Shown here: one piece after another, positions 61,896-64,000 of the stretch | Layout: every line of letters starts with the position of its first letter | Position numbering within the stretch: position 1 is the stretch's first letter | Assembly: GCF_002080435.1 (NCBI RefSeq) | Contig: NZ_CP020538.1 | Location: forward strand, 2,847,501 to 2,911,500 | Source of the DNA: Sphingobium herbicidovorans | Lineage (GTDB): Bacteria; Pseudomonadota; Alphaproteobacteria; Sphingomonadales; Sphingomonadaceae | Direction of reading: 5' to 3' | DNA: 64,000 bases | The notes under the pieces: model-generated | Seen by the model: only the letters and a program-made list of their open reading frames with translations | What the model was told of the DNA's origin: nothing | The model's database searches: none | Program-made: the position numbers and the translations under genes

Positions 61896-62798
61896 TCAGC
61901 TTGCCGCCGGCCTGTTGCGCCGTGCGGATGCGACACTGTCTGCCACGAACAGGATGAGGCCGAGCCAGATGAGCGCGAAGCTCACCATCTGGCCATGTGT
62001 CAGCTTTTCGCCATAGAGGAACACGCCGCACAGGAACTGCAATGTGGGGGCCAGATATTGGATTACCCCCAGCGTCGCCAAGGGAAGCCGCTGGGCCGCC
62101 ATAGCGAAGAGGACGAGCGGCGCCGTAGTCAGCGCGCCCGATGTGACGAGCAGGCTGCTCACATAGGCGTTCTGGCCAAAGCCGATGCCGCCATGCGCCG
62201 AAAGCCAGACCAGATAGGCGAGCGCCAGCGGCGTCAGGATCATCGTTTCCGCGCCCAGTCCGACCAATGGCGATACCGGTGTCAGCTTTCTGACGAGGCC
62301 ATACAGGGCGAAGCTGACGGCTAGCCCGACGCTGATCCACAAGGTGGTGAGTGCTGCGGCGGCCATGATCGCGACGCCAAGCGCGGCGACGCCAATGGCG
62401 ATCGCCTGCCCACGCCGCAGCCTTTCCTTCAGCACCATGACACCCAACGCCACGTTGACCAACGGGTTGAGGAAATAGCCGAGGCTGGCTGAGACCACAT
62501 GGCCGCCGTTGACCGCCCAGACATAGACCAGCCAGTTGATCGCGATGAACAGCGCGGACAATGTCAGCGGCAGCAGGAGGCGACGGTTGCGCAGGGTAGC
62601 GACGAGCGCGCCCAGGCTGCGGCGCGCGGCAAGAAGCGTCAGGATCAGCGCCAGCGACCAGATGATGCGCTGGCTGACTACCTCAACCGGGGTGACGGCA
62701 TGCAGCAGTTTGAAGAAGATGGGCAGGAGCCCCCAGATGCCATAGGCGCCCAGTGCTGCCAGCAGGCCGGCCCGCAGTTCCTCACGATCGGGGTTCAG
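61896..62798 (-). CDS. rarD: EamA-family transporter RarD, probable CTG start
   Basis: Ten-helix drug/metabolite transporter of the RarD group. Conserved sequence is continuous from REELRAGLLAALGAYGIWGL and PIFFKLLHAVTPVEVVSQRI to GEKLTHGQMVSFALIWLG. No ATG, GTG or TTG lies in frame at the 5' end; the first such codon is TTG at 62561, deep in helix three. A CTG at 62796-62798 overlaps the upstream stop as CTGA, just as ATGA overlaps couple genes elsewhere here, and gives the normal 300 residues. A CUG start with coupled translation is the best reading. Confidence 0.87.
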   Translation of the reverse strand: MNPDREELRAGLLAALGAYGIWGLLPIFFKLLHAVTPVEVVSQRIIWSLALILTLLAARRSLGALVATLRNRRLLLPLTLSALFIAINWLVYVWAVNGGHVVSASLGYFLNPLVNVALGVMVLKERLRRGQAIAIGVAALGVAIMAAAALTTLWISVGLAVSFALYGLVRKLTPVSPLVGLGAETMILTPLALAYLVWLSAHGGIGFGQNAYVSSLLVTSGALTTAPLVLFAMAAQRLPLATLGVIQYLAPTLQFLCGVFLYGEKLTHGQMVSFALIWLGLILFVADSVASARRNRPAAS

Positions 62799-63016
62799 AA
62801 GATGCCGCCACCCAGGAACAGCCGCAGCGCGCCAAAGGCCGCGACGAACAGGCAGAAATTGCGGCCGCTGTTCCGCGTCGACAATATGCCGATCACGGCT
62901 CCAAACAGGGCGATGGGCACCAGCAGCCAGTTGAAGATACCCAGCAACGGCAGGAATGCCGGAATCATGAGTATCAGCGCGAACAGGCCGATCAGAATGG
63001 AAAGGGCGTTAAGCAT
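62795..63016 (-). CDS. Small membrane protein upstream of RarD
   Basis: 73-residue protein made of two or three hydrophobic segments (MLNALSILIGLFALILMIP, LGIFNWLLVPIALFGAVIGI) separated by STRNSGRN, ending RLFLGGGIF. No known family is certain. Start 63016 is preferred to 63079, whose extra N-terminus is polar and unconserved in appearance. It is coupled to rarD by the CTGA overlap. Confidence 0.75.
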   Translation of the reverse strand: MLNALSILIGLFALILMIPAFLPLLGIFNWLLVPIALFGAVIGILSTRNSGRNFCLFVAAFGALRLFLGGGIF

Positions 63017-63163
63017 AATTGTAGAAATGGCGCTTTCCTTGCGCGGGGGCAAGATGGTCTTTCGGTCAAATGCATCCATCTGGAATATTTTAGTCGTTTA
63101 CCAAAATCCCTAACGGAAAATTAACCTGCGATCTTCATGCCTTGTTTACGAAGGAGTGAAGCC

Positions 63164-63880
63164 ATGCCGCGTTTCCGTTCTGCCTGTGTCGTTGCCGTGT
63201 TGCTGGCGTTGCCGCTGGCCAGTTGCGGCAAGGGCGACAAGGAGGCTGACCTTAACGCGCTTGACGCCCAGCTTACCAATGATGCGGTCGATCCGCTGCT
63301 AAATGAAGCGCTGGCGGGCAAGATCGTGGTCGATCCCAAGCTGACCGGTCAGTCCAATCGCAACGCCACGCTTCCCGTGTTGAAGGGTGACGCCGCCAAG
63401 GCGCTGGCCGAATCGGTCAAGCTGGCGGGCGGGAAGCTGCTTGCGACGCCCGCGCCGACGCAGGGGGAAGCCGTCGAATCGAAGGCTTCGCTCACGGCCG
63501 TCGCGCAGGAGCAGGAAAAGCCGGGCGGGAACGTATTTTGCCGCAAGCAGCTGGCCTATGGCATGCAGTGGGCCAGCCGGTTGCCCGACCCCTTTACCGT
63601 CTATCCCGGCGGCCAGTTGAAGGAAGCGGCGGGCGCCGACAAAAATGGCTGTACCCTGAGGGTTGCGACATTCGTGGCGCCGGTCCCCCGGCAGAGCGTG
63701 ATGGACTTTTATTACACCCAGGCGCGCCGTTCGGGCTTTGACGCCGAACATAGGCTGATGGATGGGGGCCATGTGCTGGGGGGCACGCGCAAGGATGACG
63801 GCGCTGCGTTCCTGCTGATGTTCAGCGATGCGCCGGGCGGACGGACGAACGTCGATATCATTGCCGATAACGGGCAGTAA
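63164..63880 (+). CDS. Exported lipoprotein of unknown function
   Basis: 238-residue lipoprotein with lipobox LASC (Cys near residue 21) after VVAVLLALPLASCGKGDKEA. The mature part has two cysteines (NVFCRKQLAYGMQWASRLPD and GADKNGCTLRVATF) likely to pair, and a C-terminal domain VMDFYYTQARRSGFDAEHRL. I recognise it as a sphingomonad-type hypothetical protein, with no function. AAGGAG stands 8 nt before ATG 63164. An ATG at 63137 has no such site. Confidence 0.82.
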   Translation: MPRFRSACVVAVLLALPLASCGKGDKEADLNALDAQLTNDAVDPLLNEALAGKIVVDPKLTGQSNRNATLPVLKGDAAKALAESVKLAGGKLLATPAPTQGEAVESKASLTAVAQEQEKPGGNVFCRKQLAYGMQWASRLPDPFTVYPGGQLKEAAGADKNGCTLRVATFVAPVPRQSVMDFYYTQARRSGFDAEHRLMDGGHVLGGTRKDDGAAFLLMFSDAPGGRTNVDIIADNGQ

Positions 63881-63941
63881 GCGGCCAGAAAGGCGCGCGC
63901 GCCCATTTTCTTTGCCGCGTTTTGCCTCTAGGGCGGGCGGC

Positions 63942-64000
63942 ATGAACAATATCCTCCTCGTCATGAGCGGCGGCGCCGTGGGCGCATTGGCCCGCTACCA
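63942..64000 (+). CDS. crcB: Fluoride exporter CrcB (N-terminal fragment, runs off the window)
   Basis: Only 19 codons are present: MNNILLVMSGGAVGALARY. The GGAxGALxRY pattern is the conserved start of CrcB/Fluc fluoride channels. GGCGGGCGGC precedes the ATG. No fluoride riboswitch is seen upstream. The gene is cut by the window end. Confidence 0.78.
   Translation, partial: MNNILLVMSGGAVGALARY

Noticed and set aside
63881-63941. Fluoride riboswitch before crcB
   Set aside because: The conserved GGNGAUGG core and pseudoknot sequence are not present in the 61-bp gap.
1-64000. CRISPR arrays, prophage or IS elements
   Set aside because: No regularly spaced direct repeats, integrase, transposase or phage structural gene was seen in any frame.

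Overview
This 64-kb window is chromosomal DNA from a GC-rich alphaproteobacterium, most likely a sphingomonad of the Sphingobium/Novosphingobium/Sphingomonas type. The support is the gene content and order: an atpI-atpB-atpE-atpF'-atpF F0 operon with two different b subunits, the purC/purS/purQ set, an otsB-GH15-otsA trehalose cluster, a SapC protein, a ydbH-ynbE-ydbL operon and several small proteins of a kind common in sphingomonads. The genus is an inference. Almost everything is housekeeping or envelope biology. No phage, IS element, CRISPR array or plasmid backbone was seen.

Layout. 0-9 kb: MscS channel, SLC13/RCK transporter, tRNA-Glu(CTC), a strong candidate small RNA, SapC, a frameshifted FAD-linked oxidase, an uncharacterised four-cysteine protein, a DEAD-box helicase and RadC. 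9-18 kb: the outer-envelope lipid-transport operon ydbH-ynbE-ydbL, the F0 ATP synthase operon closed by a strong terminator, and uvrC. 18-34 kb: an orphan membrane histidine kinase, a DUF2569 membrane protein and a complete Tad (Flp) pilus locus (flp, cpaB, cpaC, small lipoprotein, tadG, tadE, tadF, cpaE, cpaF, tadB, tadC, tadD, TPR protein, cpaA). Most of its genes touch or overlap. The parts outside the cytoplasm (flp leader, middle of cpaC, tadG/E/F) differ in base composition from the cytoplasmic motor genes. 34-38 kb: purine genes purQ, purS and purC around a TauE-like permease, plus two tiny membrane proteins. 38-42 kb: trehalose cluster. 42-51 kb: parC, a PAS-GGDEF-EAL protein, a frameshifted CCA-adding enzyme, Nudix, DUF1285, GNAT, folB, a 2OG-Fe(II) oxygenase and an EVE protein. 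51-64 kb: small secreted and glycine-zipper proteins, a decayed DUF985 cupin, a PmtA-like methyltransferase, an ABC-2 exporter, MATE, DUF808, a cluster of small probable stress proteins, glutaminyl cyclase, YgfZ, dihydroorotase, RarD, a lipoprotein and the first codons of crcB.

How it works together. Three sites matching the general-stress sigma factor EcfG consensus (GGAAC, 16 nt, CGTT) lie in front of the trehalose cluster and back-to-back in front of the small stress-protein genes. These loci may therefore form part of one stress regulon. The most interesting non-coding element is a ~110-nt candidate sRNA (3540-3650, minus strand) with its own promoter, two hairpins carrying C-rich loops, an exposed anti-Shine-Dalgarno CU-rich stretch and an intrinsic terminator. 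Two intact-looking genes lack a normal start codon (GH15 with ATA, RarD with CTG), each with context that supports translation there. Two genes (FAD oxidase, CCA-adding enzyme) are broken by a one-base change in a short G/C homopolymer. These may be sequencing or assembly errors or true lesions.
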